A DNA stretch of 64,000 nt from Corynebacterium urealyticum DSM 7109 (GTDB lineage: Bacteria; Actinomycetota; Actinomycetes; Mycobacteriales; Mycobacteriaceae): assembly GCF_000069945.1 (NCBI RefSeq), contig NC_010545.1:2294001-2358000 (forward strand), read 5' to 3'. The position numbers and the translations under genes are program-made. The notes under the pieces were generated by a model that ran no database searches, had not been told where the DNA came from, and was given only the letters and a program-made list of their open reading frames with translations. Shown here piece after piece: positions 16,231 to 25,137 of the stretch. Positions within the stretch are counted from its first letter, which is position 1. Every line of letters starts with the position of its first letter.

Positions 16231-16872
16231 ATGACCAGGAACAATTCACAGCTGACGCCCCAGGGTGGCACGGGAACACCGGCGCCCCTGGGAGCGAAGC
16301 ACAATGCGAAGGACGGTACGGCACAGCCCGAGACCCAGCAGGCAGTCCCGAACCCAGCACAGGACGTGCGCTGGCTCACCGACGAGGAGCAGCAGGTCTG
16401 GCGCCAATGGCTGGACCTCGGCGCCCGCATCACCAATGCGCTCAGCCGCGAACTGCAGCTCGACAGCACCATCTCGCTGGCCGATTACGAAGTGTTGGTC
16501 AACCTCTCGGAGTCGCCGGATCACCGGCAGCGCGTCGTGGCTCTCGCTGAGGCCATCAAGTGGGAGCGCTCCAGGCTCTCCCACCAGATCACCCGCATGG
16601 CCAAGCGCGGGCTCGTCCGCCGCGAGGCCTGCGATAAGGACGGCCGCGGCGCATTCGTGATCCTCGAGGAGCACGGGTTGGAGGCCATCACCGCCGCCGC
16701 ACCCGGGCACGTCGAAGCCGTGCGCCACATGATGTTCGACGGGCTGAGCGCAGAGCAGCTCGCCGCCTTCCGGGACGTGCTCGCCCACATCGAGCCGCAG
16801 GTCGCGGACCAGGAGGAACGCATCGCCGCAGCCCTGGCCACCAAGCGCAGGCGCGGCAAGGCGCAGAGCTAA
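16231..16872 (+). CDS. MarR family transcriptional regulator
   Basis: The 213-residue protein has an N-terminal 40-residue low-complexity lead and then the winged helix of MarR: SLADYEVLVNLSES, AEAIKWERSRLSHQITRMAK (recognition helix) and GLVRREACDKDGRGAFV (wing with the D-x-R-G motif). It is divergent from yceI and probably controls it and itself. The ligand is unknown. Its gene runs convergently into dnaB with only six bases between. Confidence 0.88.
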   Translation: MTRNNSQLTPQGGTGTPAPLGAKHNAKDGTAQPETQQAVPNPAQDVRWLTDEEQQVWRQWLDLGARITNALSRELQLDSTISLADYEVLVNLSESPDHRQRVVALAEAIKWERSRLSHQITRMAKRGLVRREACDKDGRGAFVILEEHGLEAITAAAPGHVEAVRHMMFDGLSAEQLAAFRDVLAHIEPQVADQEERIAAALATKRRRGKAQS

Positions 16873-16878
16873 GTAGAG

Positions 16879-18399
16879 CTAGCCAGCGCGGTACTCGGAG
16901 AACTTCGAGTACTGGAGCTGGTGAGCCACCACCACGGTGCCGATCGGGCCACCACGGTGCTTCGCGAGGATGATGTCCGCCTCGCCGGCGCGCTCGTGAT
17001 CGCGGTTCGCACTATCCGGGCGGTTGATCAGCATGACCATGTCCGCATCCTGCTCCAGCGAACCGGACTCACGCAGGTCGGAGATGCGCGGCAGTGCGTC
17101 GTCGCCACGGCTCTCCACGCCACGGTTCAGCTGGGAGATCGCCACGAGCGGGACATCCACCTCCTTGGCCAGCAGCTTCAGCTGGCGGGAGAACTCGGAA
17201 ACCTCCTGCTGGCGGGACTCGACCTTCTTACCCGAGCTCATGAGCTGCAGGTAGTCGACGACGATTAGCCCGATATCGTGCTGTTGCTTCAGGCGGCGGG
17301 CCTTCGCGCGGATCTCCATCATCGTCAGGTTCGGGGAGTCATCGATGAAGATCGGGGACTTATCGATCTCCCCGATGCGGCGGGTCAGCCGCTCCCAGTC
17401 GTCCTCCTCCATCTTGCCGCCGCGCATCGCGGAGAGGTGCACCTCCGCTTCGGCGGAAAGGATGCGCATCATCACCTCGGACTTACTCATCTCCAGGCTA
17501 AAGAGCACGGAGGCCTTGTTCTGGCGGATGGAGGCCGAACGCATGAAGTCCAGCGCCAGGGTGGACTTACCCACACCAGGGCGCGCCGCGACGATGATCA
17601 TCTGCCCGCCGTGCAGCCCATTGGTGAGGTCATCCAGATCCTGGAAGCCGGTGGCAATGCCCTTGGCAGTGCCGCCCTGGGACTCGAGCTCGTCGATCTC
17701 ATCCAGGGTGGGGTCCAGCAGGCGCTCGAATACCTCGTAGTCCTCGCTGGTCGCAGAGTTCGTCAGCGCGAACATCTCCTGCTGGGCGTTGTCCACCACG
17801 GACTCCACCTCAGCGCCCTCGATGCCGGAGTAGCCCAGCTGCACAATGCGGGTGCCCGCGGTCACGAGCCGGCGCAGCGTGGCCTTCTCCTTGACCAGGT
17901 TGGCGTAGTAGCCCACGTTCGCACTGGTCGGAGTCTTGGACATGATGGACTGCAGGTACGGCGCGCCGCCGATCTGCTCGAGCTTGCCATCCCGGTCCAG
18001 GCGCCCGGCGACGATGACCGGGTCGACCTCCTTGCCCTCGCCATAGAGGCGGACGATGACGTCGAAGATCGTCTGGTGGGCGGGACGGTAGAAGTCGTCC
18101 ATGACGAGGACCTCGACGACCTCGCTGATGGCGTCCTTGTTCATCAGCATGCCGCCGAGCACGCCCTGCTCCGCCGCGACGTTCTGTGGCATCTCGCGGC
18201 CCAGATCCTGGAATTCTTCACGACGTCCACCCGAACGCCCGGATCGGCGCTGGCCGGATCCGAAGTTATTGCGGGCGGGCGCGGCAGAGCTCCACGCACC
18301 CCCACCGCTATCCGGGTGCGGGGCGTGGTCCTCCTCCGGTGGTGGCGGCAGGAGTTCTGCGCCGTCGTCGAAAGACATTCCACCCATGTTGCTCTCCAT
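16879..18399 (-). CDS. dnaB: Replicative DNA helicase DnaB
   Basis: DnaB is the hexameric helicase that unwinds DNA ahead of the replisome. The 506-residue protein has the N-terminal primase-interacting domain (PQNVAAEQGVLGGMLMNKDAI, from residue 70), a linker, and the RecA-like domain with Walker A ARPGVGKST near residue 272, EMSKSEVMMRILSAEA, Walker B LIVVDYLQLM and the SQLNRGVESR loop. There is no intein. About 65 disordered Gly/Ser/Pro-rich residues precede the conserved part. The ATG follows GGAGGCACG. The upstream gap is filled with DnaA boxes. Confidence 0.96.
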   Translation of the reverse strand: MESNMGGMSFDDGAELLPPPPEEDHAPHPDSGGGAWSSAAPARNNFGSGQRRSGRSGGRREEFQDLGREMPQNVAAEQGVLGGMLMNKDAISEVVEVLVMDDFYRPAHQTIFDVIVRLYGEGKEVDPVIVAGRLDRDGKLEQIGGAPYLQSIMSKTPTSANVGYYANLVKEKATLRRLVTAGTRIVQLGYSGIEGAEVESVVDNAQQEMFALTNSATSEDYEVFERLLDPTLDEIDELESQGGTAKGIATGFQDLDDLTNGLHGGQMIIVAARPGVGKSTLALDFMRSASIRQNKASVLFSLEMSKSEVMMRILSAEAEVHLSAMRGGKMEEDDWERLTRRIGEIDKSPIFIDDSPNLTMMEIRAKARRLKQQHDIGLIVVDYLQLMSSGKKVESRQQEVSEFSRQLKLLAKEVDVPLVAISQLNRGVESRGDDALPRISDLRESGSLEQDADMVMLINRPDSANRDHERAGEADIILAKHRGGPIGTVVVAHQLQYSKFSEYRAG

Positions 18400-18539
18400 C
18401 GTGCCTCCGCGTGCTTAATCAGGCTCGGTTATCACCCTAGCCAGCGCTGCGGACAAACCCGATTCGGCGGCCCAGAGCGTTCTAATTCTTGTTCTTCAGA
18501 TGACTGACTCGGGGCCGATCCAGCGCGCATTCGGAGGAG

Positions 18540-18854
18540 TTATCCACAGGCGATTGTGGATAGCTCTGTGTATGGCGTGTGGATGATGTGTGGACAAATC
18601 CACAAGCCCCAGGTCAGCTTGTGGATGAACTGTGGATCAGCCTGTCCATAACCCTCTGTGCGCCCTATTTCTGCAGGTAGAGAGCTTTTCCAAAAACCTG
18701 CCGAGAAGCAGACCCCCCTGTGGATAACTCGCGAAAATGCCTATAAGTGCAGCTCAATATGGCGTGTCCCCCACAACCTTCACCCACCGCTAGACCCCCC
18801 GAAATTACAAGTTTTGGGACGCCCCGCAGGCAGTTATCCACATCCTTGCCCACA
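18540..18854. promoter_or_regulatory. Cluster of DnaA boxes upstream of dnaB
   Basis: Perfect boxes are TTATCCACA at 18540 and 18834, TGTGGATAA at 18719 and TGTGGACAA (the TTGTCCACA form) at 18589. One-mismatch boxes are TGTGGATAG at 18555, TGTGGATGA at 18578 and 18620, TGTGGATCA at 18631 and TTGCCCACA at 18846. This gives at least nine sites in 315 bp, in both orientations. The most closely packed part is 18540-18639. The cluster covers the region where the dnaB promoter should be. Confidence 0.7.
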
Positions 18855-19211
18855 CCGCGCAAGGCCCTTGAATACACCAAGCCCCCGGCGGGATCATTCC
18901 CGGCCGGGGGCCTCGTGCTTGCTGTTGTCTATGTTTGCGTTCCGGCGTTCATCGCAGCAGCGCCGCTCGCCTGTGCGGCGGCCTGCACACCAGCCAAAAC
19001 GCGGTGAAAAATGAGCCTGTCCCAACGCCATTGTGCATGGGCGGTTCCAACCCGGCCCCTGGGTGTCTAAGCCAGGGGCGTAGAAGTGTGAACCCGCCAC
19101 TGTGCCGGTTGTCTAGGCCGGCGAAGGTCAGCGAGGGCTTAAGCGCACAGCGCTCAGACGGCGCGGCGCATGCCACCCGCCTCGGCGCTGGACGCCAGGC
19201 TGCTTCTGCGA
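18855..19211. other. Gap between DnaA-box cluster and rplI, with two look-alike hairpins
   Basis: No convincing coding frame is seen. After the 18881-18911 hairpin, two stem-loops share a related loop: GCCCCTGG-gtgtctaag-CCAGGGGC at 19055-19079 and GCCGG-ttgtctagg-CCGGC at 19104-19122. A small GCGCACAGCGC hairpin lies near 19145. No tRNA fold was found. Confidence 0.5.
18881..18911 (-). terminator. Hairpin, possible end of the rpsF-ssb-rplI transcript
   Basis: GCCCCCGGC pairs with GCCGGGGGC around a partly paired loop; the minus strand continues TTGGTGTATTC. The T-tract is poor, so this may be a processing or attenuating structure. Confidence 0.4.
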
Positions 19212-19670
19212 TTACTTATCGGCGTCGACCACTGCGAACTCGAGGTTCGCGGTCATGCCGGAAACCAGCTTCACATCCACGGCGTACTTACCCGTGTTCT
19301 TGATGCTGTTCTTTGGCAGCTTGATGGCGTGCTTGTCCAGCTTCGGACCGCCTGCGCGCTCAACAGCTGCGACGACGTCTGCGGAGGTCACGGAGCCGAA
19401 CAGCTTGCCGCCCTGTGCGGTGCGCACCGGCACCTGAACAGCGGACAGCGCCTCGAGCTCTGCCTTGACCGCCTCTGCGTGCTCCTGGTCGCGGATAACG
19501 CGATCAGCCTTGGCACGCTGGATGTCCTTGATCTGCTTCTCTGCGCCGCGGGTCGCAACGATCGCGTAGCCGCGTGGCAGCAGGTAGTTACGTCCGTAAC
19601 CAGCCTTGACTTCAACGATGTCGCCGGGGACACCGAGCTTGTCAACGGCGGTGGTGAGGATCAGCTTCAT
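19212..19670 (-). CDS. rplI: 50S ribosomal protein L9
   Basis: The 152-residue protein has the L9 signature GDIVEVKAGYGRNYLLPRGYA in the N-terminal rRNA-binding domain, the long connecting helix (KQIKDIQRAKADRVIRDQEH) and the C-terminal domain with LFGSVTSADV. Length is normal. It is the last gene of rpsF-ssb-rplI; rpsR, which lies between ssb and rplI in many bacteria, is absent here. Confidence 0.98.
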   Translation of the reverse strand: MKLILTTAVDKLGVPGDIVEVKAGYGRNYLLPRGYAIVATRGAEKQIKDIQRAKADRVIRDQEHAEAVKAELEALSAVQVPVRTAQGGKLFGSVTSADVVAAVERAGGPKLDKHAIKLPKNSIKNTGKYAVDVKLVSGMTANLEFAVVDADK

Positions 19671-19765
19671 GATCCAACCCTTTCGTTGTGCATGGAGTGT
19701 TGACGTGAACAGTGATTATTGCTTCTGGCGGCCGGTCTGCCGGTCACCAGCGCTCATCAATTGGT

Positions 19766-20383
19766 TCAAAATGGCGGCTCTTCGTCGCCGACACCGAAAT
19801 CAGTTTGAGGTGCAGAGTTCCACGGGTCATCGGCATTGGAGGCATTCTGCCCACCGAAGCCACCCTGGTTCTGCTGGCCACCCATGCTCTGCCCAGAACC
19901 GGAGCCCTGGTTGAATCCGCCCTGGCCGCCCTGGTTTCCACCAAAGCCGCCCTGGCCACCCTGACCGAAGTTGGAGCCGCCGCCCTGGTTTCCACCAAAG
20001 GACTGCCCGCCACCACGGGGGTTGCGCTGTACCTGCGCGGTCGCGTACTTCAGGGACGGGCCAACCTCGTCGGCCTCCACCTCGAAGACGGTGCGCTTCT
20101 CGCCCTCACGGGTCTCGAAGCTCCGCTGGCGCAGCCGACCAGTGACGACCACGCGGTCGCCCTTGTTCAGCGAATTGGCCACGTTCTCCGCGGCCTGACG
20201 CCAGATGTTGCAGGTGAGGAACAGTGCCTCGCCGTCGACCCACTGGCCTGCCTGCGCGTCGTAGCGCCGCGGGGTGGATGCGACTCGGAAGCTGGCGACT
20301 GCGGCACCCGACTGGGTGTAACGCAGCTCCGGATCAGCAACAATGTTGCCGACCAGGGTAATTGGGGTATCTCCCGGTGCCAT
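19766..20383 (-). CDS. ssb: Single-stranded DNA-binding protein
   Basis: SSB covers single-stranded DNA in replication and repair. The 205-residue protein has the OB fold in residues 1-115 ([60 protein letters not shown]). A Gly/Gln-rich linker with repeated [14 protein letters not shown] units follows, then the acidic tip DEEPPF that recruits partner proteins. GAAAGGAACTATCA precedes the ATG. It is the middle gene of the rpsF-ssb-rplI operon. Confidence 0.97.
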   Translation of the reverse strand: MAPGDTPITLVGNIVADPELRYTQSGAAVASFRVASTPRRYDAQAGQWVDGEALFLTCNIWRQAAENVANSLNKGDRVVVTGRLRQRSFETREGEKRTVFEVEADEVGPSLKYATAQVQRNPRGGGQSFGGNQGGGSNFGQGGQGGFGGNQGGQGGFNQGSGSGQSMGGQQNQGGFGGQNASNADDPWNSAPQTDFGVGDEEPPF

Positions 20384-20466
20384 TGATAGTTCCTTTCAGC
20401 TGGGGTTATGCAGTTAAGGCCAGGTTAATCGCCTGCGCCCCGTGCTGCATGGGTGAAGCTGATTTC

Positions 20467-20754
20467 TTACTTGTCCTTGCGGAGCACCTTGGTGCGCAGG
20501 ACGTTGTCGTTGAGGTTGAGCACGCGGTCGAGCTCGCGCACAGTGTCCGACTCGCAGGTCAGGTCGAGAACGATGTAGACGCCCTCTTCCTTCTTCTGGA
20601 TCGGGTACTCAAAGCGGCGCTTGCCCCAGACATCAACCTTGTCGACCGAGCCCTTTTCCTCGCGGACAATGTTCAGGTACTTGTCCAACGATGGGGCTAC
20701 GGTGCGCTCATCCTGGGAAGGATCGACGATGATCATGACTTCGTATTGACGCAC
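20467..20754 (-). CDS. rpsF: 30S ribosomal protein S6
   Basis: The 95-residue protein reads [19 protein letters not shown], the normal S6 start, if initiation is at the GTG at 20754. AGGAGG lies 11 bases before that GTG. An in-frame GTG-ATG pair four codons upstream (20766) sits almost on the ribosome binding site and is less likely. [18 protein letters not shown] is the conserved central segment. It is the first gene of the operon. Confidence 0.96.
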   Translation of the reverse strand: MRQYEVMIIVDPSQDERTVAPSLDKYLNIVREEKGSVDKVDVWGKRRFEYPIQKKEEGVYIVLDLTCESDTVRELDRVLNLNDNVLRTKVLRKDK

Positions 20755-20787
20755 GGACCTCATCACCTCCTGTGGTCTAGTGTTTCG

Positions 20788-20809
20788 GCCATGCTTATTT
20801 GGGCATGGC
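20788..20809 (-). promoter_or_regulatory. Leader hairpin of the rpsF operon
   Basis: GCCATGC pairs perfectly with GCATGGC around an eight-base loop, between the likely promoter and the ribosome binding site. Autoregulatory leaders binding S6 and S18 are known for rpsF operons; I could not confirm that motif's detail here. Confidence 0.35.
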
Positions 20810-20838
20810 AGGAGGGTCGTTGCGTCAGCAACCTGGCC

Positions 20839-20844
20839 AGTGTA
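20839..20844 (-). promoter_or_regulatory. -10 element of the rpsF operon
   Basis: TACACT on the minus strand, about 85 bases before the rpsF start; no clear -35 box. Confidence 0.45.
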
Positions 20845-20929
20845 CCCCGCTGCCTGCGGAAATGGGAAATCCGCGACCGTGGCCCCCGTTGCTCCCCGCG
20901 CTCCCCCATCCGGCCTGCCCGGGGCCGGG

Positions 20930-21118
20930 TTATTTATTGATCGAGGCCCAGCCCACGGCCAGGGTGACCGGGATGATCGTCATGAACACGATCGCGATGG
21001 AAAACAGCAGGATGATGACGTTTTTGGGCTTCTGCGCGTGGAAGCTGTAGAACGCCGTGCCGAAGAAGATGAATCCGATGAGGATGCTGCCCATCCCCAG
21101 GTACAAGGACATCGACAT
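20930..21118 (-). CDS. Small membrane protein, unknown function
   Basis: The 62-residue protein has two hydrophobic segments, [20 protein letters not shown] and [20 protein letters not shown], joined by a short basic loop (HAQKPK). AAGGGAG lies upstream of the ATG. It follows the GT87-like gene on the same strand by 18 bp, so it is probably co-transcribed with the envelope genes. I do not recognise a family. Confidence 0.7.
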   Translation of the reverse strand: MSMSLYLGMGSILIGFIFFGTAFYSFHAQKPKNVIILLFSIAIVFMTIIPVTLAVGWASINK

Positions 21119-21136
21119 TGCCGCTCTAACTCTCCC

Positions 21137-22633
21137 TTAGTCCGTTGCGGGCGCTGCCTCGCTGCGGTTCTTCCCAGCGGGCTTCTTCTTCACCGTGGTT
21201 GCGCCGCTTTCTTTTTCCGACGTCAACCGCCTCGCGCCCGGCTCCTTAGCAGCCAGGATACCCGCGAGCGGGTCTGCTCCCGAATGCGCGGCGCGCACCA
21301 GGTCGCCCTGCCTGCCCGGCGCGGTCAGGCGCCCGTCAGTCTGCAGCATGTCGCGGATGACGATCACCGCCATCGCGACCAGCAGGCCCAGGCGCAGCAC
21401 CGTCACGCTGTCGACCAGCCAATTCGGAGCAGCCTCCTCGGCGGGGAGGAACTGCCACATCCGCAGGTACCAGTAGCCGGCCTCGATGGTGGCCCAGATG
21501 AAGTACAGCCGCCAGCGGGGCAGCGCCAGGGCGATCAGCGGCACCAGCCAAATGGAGTACTGCGGACTCCACACCTTATTGGTCAGCAGGAAGGCAAGCA
21601 CCGCAAGGAAGGCGACCTGAGCGACCCGGGGCGTCGTCCTCAAATAAAAGACGACGAACCAGCCCAGGGCGACCAGGGCGAGGAGCAGCAGGCCGGTGGT
21701 GATGTAGTTGAGGGTCTCCACGCCCTCGATGGCCTTGGAGGGCGAGCCGCCGTCCCAGGCCTCCTTGCCGGTGATGTGGGCGATGACCGCGTAGATGGTC
21801 GAACCCTCGTAGCCGCGCACGGAGTTCAGCCGGAAGAACTCGCCCCAGCCACGGGGCGCGGCGATCATCACCGGTGCGTTCAGCAGCACCCAGCTGCCCG
21901 CCGCGCCAGCCAGCATGCGGCCGAGCTCGCGCCACGCGCGGGTCTTCAGGCACAGCAAGAGCAGCGCCCCGAGGATGAACGCAGGCCACAGCTTCGCGGC
22001 CACCCCAAGCCCGCCGAGCACGCCCGCGAGCAGGGGCTTGTGATTCGCCCACGCAGTCAAGCAGCCCAGAGCGAAGACGATGGAGAGCAGGTCGAAGTTC
22101 GTGAACGCGTGGACGATGACCAGCGGGGAGGCGGCCATGAGCATCGCGTCCCAGGTGCGCGCACCCGTCAGCCGGGTCAGCAGCGCCACCCCGATCAGCC
22201 AGCACAGGGCCAGACCAATGGAGGAGACGGCGAAGAAGACCACCGAGGCGGGCACCGGGGGCAGACCCAGGGAATCCCACGCGGCATGCACCGGCCGGGC
22301 GAGTGCCGCGGCGAAGTATTGATAGAACCCGGAGAGCACCGGGTACTCCATCCACCGCTCCACCCCATCGGTGGTGATGGACTGGAAGTACGGGACGGTC
22401 AGGGTATCCAGGCCCCGGCCGCCGAACAGCGGGATCTGGTCCGAGTAGCAGGCAGCGGTGTACTGCGGGCGGCCCGACCAGTCCAGGTGGGCCTCGCCGC
22501 TTTCATTGACGTAGCCGCGCAGGCACGGGGCTTTCTGCAACCACCCGAGAATGAGGAAGAAACCCGCAGTCGCGAGGATCGCTAGCTGCGGGTTCCACCG
22601 GGGCGCCAACGCGTGGCGGTCACGGTTGGCCAT
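21137..22633 (-). CDS. Polytopic GT87-like mannosyltransferase/DUF2029 membrane protein
   Basis: The 498-residue protein has about ten membrane segments and the GT-C features of DUF2029/GT87 proteins: a long first extracytoplasmic loop holding YTAACYSDQIPLFGGRGLD and EYPVLSGFYQYFAAALARP. GVLGGLGVAAKLWPAFILGA and LTNKVWSPQYSIWLVPL are conserved features of this family. In mycobacteria a comparable protein (Rv0051) sits beside ponA1. The substrate is unknown; polyprenyl-phosphate sugar donors are the usual partners. Its ATG follows the ponA stop directly (TAAATG), implying coupling. The C-terminus is a 60-residue Lys/Ala-rich tail. Confidence 0.8.
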   Translation of the reverse strand: MANRDRHALAPRWNPQLAILATAGFFLILGWLQKAPCLRGYVNESGEAHLDWSGRPQYTAACYSDQIPLFGGRGLDTLTVPYFQSITTDGVERWMEYPVLSGFYQYFAAALARPVHAAWDSLGLPPVPASVVFFAVSSIGLALCWLIGVALLTRLTGARTWDAMLMAASPLVIVHAFTNFDLLSIVFALGCLTAWANHKPLLAGVLGGLGVAAKLWPAFILGALLLLCLKTRAWRELGRMLAGAAGSWVLLNAPVMIAAPRGWGEFFRLNSVRGYEGSTIYAVIAHITGKEAWDGGSPSKAIEGVETLNYITTGLLLLALVALGWFVVFYLRTTPRVAQVAFLAVLAFLLTNKVWSPQYSIWLVPLIALALPRWRLYFIWATIEAGYWYLRMWQFLPAEEAAPNWLVDSVTVLRLGLLVAMAVIVIRDMLQTDGRLTAPGRQGDLVRAAHSGADPLAGILAAKEPGARRLTSEKESGATTVKKKPAGKNRSEAAPATD

Positions 22634-24871
22634 TTAGCCCAGGAGATCGTCGATGATCTGGCCGAGGTCCGGGACCGGCGGTGCTCCCCCACCGGTGTTC
22701 CCGCCACCCTGGCGCGGTGGCGTGGCCGGCTCCGGCTGCGGAGCCGGGGACGGGGCCTCCTGCACTGGCTGCTCCACCTCAGGCTGCGGGTTCTGCGGCT
22801 CGACGTAGCTGCCCGAGTCCGGGACGCCGGCCGCTGCCTCGCCGCCGGAGCCCCAGTTCTCGATCGGGTCGTCGACCAGGGAGCGGTCCATCACGTTCTT
22901 CCAGATGGTGGACGGCATGCCGGAGCCGTACATGGTCCCGCCCCACTGGTTGACCAGCGGGCGGTTGTCCACGGTGCCGATCCACACGGCGGTGGCCAGC
23001 TGCGGGGTGGAGCCGATCATCCAGGCGTCCTTGTTCTGGCCGGTATCGCCAAGCTGGGCGGTACCGGTCTTCGCAGCGGACGGGCGGCCATTGGCCAGGG
23101 CGTTGCCGTTGGAGTAGGCCGCGATCGGGCCCATCGCCTCGATGACGGCGTTGGCGATCTCCTTGTCGATCACCTGGTCACCCTCCGGCTTGGTGTTGTC
23201 CAGCAGGACCTCACCATTGGAGTTCTCCACCTTCTCCACGAAGTGCGGGCGGTGGAAGACACCCTCGTTGGAGAGGGTCGCCAGGCCAGCGGCCATGTCC
23301 AGCGGGCGGGACTGGTACTGGCCCAGGAGGATGCCCTCGTACGGGGTGCCGCCGTTTTCCTGCAGGGTCTTGCCGAAGCCCGGCAGCTCCTCGGCCACGC
23401 CCAGGCGGTGGGCCATGTCGGCCACGGCCTGCGCGCCCCCGTCGAGGGAGCGAGTCAAGCGGATGAAGGGGGTGTTCAGGGACATCTTCAGAGCCTGAGC
23501 GATGGAGCAGCTGCCGCAGGATTCGCCGCCGTCGTTGGTGACCTCGGTCTGGCCGGTGGTCACCGGGGAGGAGTCGAAGTTGTCGTAAATCGACCCGCCC
23601 TGGTCCAGGTAGGCGGCGAGGCCGAAGATCTTGAACGTCGAGCCGGTCTGCATCGGCGCGTTGGCGTAGTCCCAGCCGACCGGGTCGTCGCCGCCGTAGT
23701 AGCCGCGCACTCCGCCGGTCTTCGGGTCGATGGAGACGACCGCGCCGCGGATGCCTTCCATCGCGCCCTCGAACTGCTGGTGGACCTCGTCAACGACCGA
23801 CTGCTGGACTTTCGGGTCGATCGTGGTGGTGATCTTCAGGCCGCCGGTGTTGACCTGGTTTTCGTTGATGCCGGCTTCCTCAAGCTCGCGGATGACCGCC
23901 TGCTTGATCAGCCCATTGGTGCCCTTAGCCTGGTGCACCTGCCCTGCCTTGGCCGGGTCCTGAGCCTTCGGGTATTCCGCGGTGTCGCGCTGCTCCTGGG
24001 TGATGGAGCCCATGCCGAGCATGCCGTCGAGCACGTAGTTCCAACGGGATTCCGCGCGCTCGCGGTTGGTCCACGGGTCAAGCACGCTCGGGGACTGGAT
24101 GGACGCGGCGAGCACCGCACCTTCCTCGACGGTGAGGTCCTTGACGTCCTTGTTGAAGTAGGCGTGTGCGGCGGAGTTGATGCCGTAGGCGTTGCGACCG
24201 AAGTAGATGGTGTTCAGGTAGGCGCGGAGGATCTCGTCCTTGGACCACTCGCGGGCCATCTTGGAGGAAATCACCAGCTCCTTGGCCTTACGGGTGATGC
24301 TGAGCTCATCGCCGACCATGGCGTTCTTCACGTACTGCTGCGTGATGGTGGAACCACCGCCGGCGCTGGTGTTGCCGGTGAGCTGGCCGAGCGCGGCGCG
24401 GCCGAAGCCGGTCAGGGAGAAGCCGGGGTTGTCGTAGAAGTCCCGGTCCTCCGCGGCGAGGACGGCCTCGCGGACATGCTCCGGAATCTCGGAGATCTCC
24501 ACGTTGGTTCGGTTGCCCTCGGGCGGGATGATGCGCGCGAGCTCGGTCTCATTGTCGGAGGCCATGATGTAGGAAACCTGGTTGTTGACCAGCTCCTCTG
24601 GCTCCGGGACCTTCGTCACCGAGTAGGCGGTGAAGAAGGCCACGACGGGCACGATGATGGCGACCGCGATGAGCGCGGTGAAGCCCACCAGGACTTTCTT
24701 GCGGAATTCGCTATCGCGCCAGTCGTTCTTCTTGCGTGCCCGCGCGACGTAGTTGCCGCTGCGGACAGAGCGCCCTGAGCCGGACCCGTTCTTGTTCGGG
24801 CCTGGCTTCGCGGCGTCGTTCTTGCGGTGCGGCGGCTGAGTGTTCTTACTCAACGAGCTATGTCTCCTCAT
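22634..24871 (-). CDS. ponA: Bifunctional class A penicillin-binding protein
   Basis: This enzyme polymerises and cross-links peptidoglycan outside the membrane. The 745-residue protein has a basic cytoplasmic lead (residues 1-60), one membrane anchor (FTALIAVAIIVPVVAFFTAY), and the GT51 transglycosylase domain (AAEDRDFYDNPGF near 138; GGSTITQQYVKN near 172). The transpeptidase domain follows, with S-T-F-K near residue 409, S-L-N near 465 and KTGTAQ near 600. A Pro/Glu/Gln-rich tail ends in GGGNTGGG. The ATG at 24871 lacks a good Shine-Dalgarno box; a TTG six codons later follows AGGAGACATAGCTCG and may be the true start. Confidence 0.94.
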   Translation of the reverse strand: MRRHSSLSKNTQPPHRKNDAAKPGPNKNGSGSGRSVRSGNYVARARKKNDWRDSEFRKKVLVGFTALIAVAIIVPVVAFFTAYSVTKVPEPEELVNNQVSYIMASDNETELARIIPPEGNRTNVEISEIPEHVREAVLAAEDRDFYDNPGFSLTGFGRAALGQLTGNTSAGGGSTITQQYVKNAMVGDELSITRKAKELVISSKMAREWSKDEILRAYLNTIYFGRNAYGINSAAHAYFNKDVKDLTVEEGAVLAASIQSPSVLDPWTNRERAESRWNYVLDGMLGMGSITQEQRDTAEYPKAQDPAKAGQVHQAKGTNGLIKQAVIRELEEAGINENQVNTGGLKITTTIDPKVQQSVVDEVHQQFEGAMEGIRGAVVSIDPKTGGVRGYYGGDDPVGWDYANAPMQTGSTFKIFGLAAYLDQGGSIYDNFDSSPVTTGQTEVTNDGGESCGSCSIAQALKMSLNTPFIRLTRSLDGGAQAVADMAHRLGVAEELPGFGKTLQENGGTPYEGILLGQYQSRPLDMAAGLATLSNEGVFHRPHFVEKVENSNGEVLLDNTKPEGDQVIDKEIANAVIEAMGPIAAYSNGNALANGRPSAAKTGTAQLGDTGQNKDAWMIGSTPQLATAVWIGTVDNRPLVNQWGGTMYGSGMPSTIWKNVMDRSLVDDPIENWGSGGEAAAGVPDSGSYVEPQNPQPEVEQPVQEAPSPAPQPEPATPPRQGGGNTGGGAPPVPDLGQIIDDLLG

Positions 24872-25051
24872 TGAAAAGGGCAGTCGATTTTCATTACTTT
24901 ACGCGGTCGGCCCCGGAATTCGCACCTTCCGCGCGCCACTTTCGTCACAGAGGTTTACTGCCTCCCCATCGCCACGGCTCGTTATTGCCCCGGATGTACC
25001 GCTTTCTCGGATCCCCTCCCCTACCTTTGAGGACGTCGCCCCGGGCCGGCA

Positions 25052-25086
25052 CTTGATCGGTTTACTGGCGGCTCTTGATCGGTCAA
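25052..25086 (+). promoter_or_regulatory. Candidate operator upstream of ino1
   Basis: CTTGATCGGT occurs twice (25052 and 25074, 22 bp apart), and the second copy extends into the partly palindromic TTGATCGGTCAA at 25075-25086. ino1 of C. glutamicum is controlled by the LacI-type regulator IpsA; whether this is such a site is not shown. Confidence 0.4.
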
Positions 25087-25137
25087 CCGCTTTAAGGCTC
25101 CCAATTGCCAAGGTCAGCGGCCTTAAGTTGTTCAGCT

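Noticed and set aside
18658..19014. Short open frames in the rplI-dnaB gap
   Set aside because: They lack ribosome binding sites, have random composition and overlap DnaA boxes and hairpins.
19020..19130. A tRNA-like fold in the rplI-dnaB gap
   Set aside because: The hairpins have no cloverleaf arrangement, no TTC arm and no acceptor pairing.
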